From an uncultured Collinsella sp. (GTDB taxonomy: Bacteria; Actinomycetota; Coriobacteriia; Coriobacteriales; Coriobacteriaceae): a DNA stretch of 21,771 bases. Shown one piece after another: positions 21,181 to 21,771 of this stretch. A program made the translations under genes and the position numbers. Within the stretch, counting starts at the first letter, position 1; each line of letters starts with the position of its first letter. The notes under the pieces are model-generated. The model searched no databases. It was not told where the DNA came from and saw only the letters and a list, made by a program, of their open reading frames with translations. The DNA is taken from contig CABUTP010000002.1 in NCBI GenBank assembly GCA_902494545.1, forward strand, positions 1 to 21,771, in the 5' to 3' direction.

Positions 21181-21771
21181 GTGGCGGTAACAATCAGGCA
21201 GTGCAACAAACCGACAAAAGAGCAGCTAGCGGCTTCCGTGATCCTTACGGGCGCCTCGGCGTTGCGCATGATTCGAGCCGAGCGCCGGCAGATGGGCTAC
21301 ATCGGCTGGAAGGACCTTGAGCCCGAGGAGGAGCGCCGCGTGCTGTGTGCGTCATCGCCTTCGACCGAGGATATTTATCTTTCCGACCTGGTTCGAATTG
21401 GAGCCAAAAGCGGCGAGGTGCAAGAAGATCTGTGCTTGCTGGTGGGATCTGCGGTGCAGCGCCGCCGCATGCCTGGTGTGGGCTGGTCCGTGTGCTCCGG
21501 GTTGCCTGCCGGCTCGATTCTAGAGGTGGAACCGGGGATGTACAGCCTATCTCCCGAGGCCCTTTGTGTTGCCGTCGCTCGCGAGGTCGGCTGTATCCAG
21601 GCGTTTGCCCTGGCCCAGGAACTGTGTTCCAAGATTTCACTGAGCGATCGCGGGAAGTATCTACCTCCCTACACCTCGCCTGTTGCGAATAGGCTTGCAA
21701 AGGACAAGGACCAACCGGCAGACGTGGGCTACTTTGAAGTCGAGCCGGTGCTGACGCCCGATCGCCTGGCA
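21181..21771 (+). CDS. Unknown protein, N-terminal 197 residues (runs off the window)
   Basis: An open frame from GTG 21181 (MAVTIRQCNK; GGGG at 21169-21172) continues without a stop to the window end. GTG 21172 is in frame but has no ribosome site. It starts 11 bases after comF, so it may be cotranscribed. Visible features are ALRMIRAERRQMGY near the start, WSVCSGLPAGSILEVEPGMYSLSPEALCVAVA in the middle, and KYLPPYTSPVANRLAK. From memory, the LPAGS...SPE...A..ELC...LPP.TS pattern occurs in hypothetical proteins common in Coriobacteriia, some continuing into a nuclease-like domain. I cannot confirm this, and the C-terminal part that would decide is missing. Codon use is less GC-biased than in the housekeeping genes nearby. 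Confidence 0.7.
   Translation, partial: MAVTIRQCNKPTKEQLAASVILTGASALRMIRAERRQMGYIGWKDLEPEEERRVLCASSPSTEDIYLSDLVRIGAKSGEVQEDLCLLVGSAVQRRRMPGVGWSVCSGLPAGSILEVEPGMYSLSPEALCVAVAREVGCIQAFALAQELCSKISLSDRGKYLPPYTSPVANRLAKDKDQPADVGYFEVEPVLTPDRLA

Noticed and set aside
1..21771. Search for CRISPR arrays, tRNA or rRNA genes, insertion sequences, phage or toxin-antitoxin modules
   Set aside because: No direct-repeat array, cloverleaf-like sequence, transposase or integrase motif was recognised. Only the palindromic repeats listed above remain.

Overview
The window looks like chromosomal DNA of a high-GC gut actinobacterium of the class Coriobacteriia, most likely Collinsella or a close relative. This is an inference. 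It rests on high-GC codon use throughout, a sugar PTS of Firmicutes style beside actinobacterial-type genes, a ricT gene directly behind holB, and a last, truncated gene resembling a hypothetical family I associate with Coriobacteriia. No database was searched. No tRNA, rRNA, CRISPR array, insertion sequence or phage gene was seen. All genes but two read on the plus strand, and no gene-free stretch exceeds about 270 bases.

Layout. 1-2733: end of a beta-glucoside uptake operon (GH1 phospho-beta-glucosidase, then PTS IIC, IIB and IIA of the lactose/cellobiose family), closed by a strong terminator. 2975-3928: a ROK-family sugar kinase. 4095-5018: family II (Mn-dependent) pyrophosphatase. 5286-6644: NhaA Na+/H+ antiporter behind a highly structured leader that contains an intrinsic terminator. 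6731-6985 (minus): a small unknown protein. 7135-8439: a PLP aminotransferase. 8506-8820: a lone STAS-domain protein. 8974-11452: tatA-tatC-hypA-hypB, joining twin-arginine export to nickel insertion. 11507-14101: an archaeal-type topoisomerase I with zinc motifs and a Lys/Ala tail. 14253-15290 (minus): a zinc-ribbon membrane protein. 15474-16547: a Tat-type lipoprotein with a class A beta-lactamase-like fold. 16757-20260: tmk-holB-ricT, the order also found in the Bacillus yaa region. 20363-21169: a ComF-type phosphoribosyltransferase. 21181 to the end: a truncated unknown gene.

How the genes fit together. The first four genes import beta-glucosides as 6-phosphates and hydrolyse them; the ROK kinase could phosphorylate the free sugar released. 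TatAC could export folded cofactor proteins, which may include a [NiFe] hydrogenase matured by HypAB and the SRRVF-bearing lipoprotein. tmk, holB and topA serve DNA metabolism.

The most unusual content is non-coding. It includes two copies of a 63-bp palindromic element with identical 17-bp arms, a second palindromic family carrying GGGGACGTTCTT, a terminator-containing nhaA leader, a 12-bp hairpin burying the comF ribosome-binding site, and a recurring TANNAT-like -10 element often abutted by a palindrome in place of a recognisable -35. On the protein side, the RicT homologue carries an extra Cys cluster and a very long Arg-rich tail, and the beta-lactamase-like protein appears to lack the usual general base. 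I did not find evidence for a complete new defence or metabolic system.
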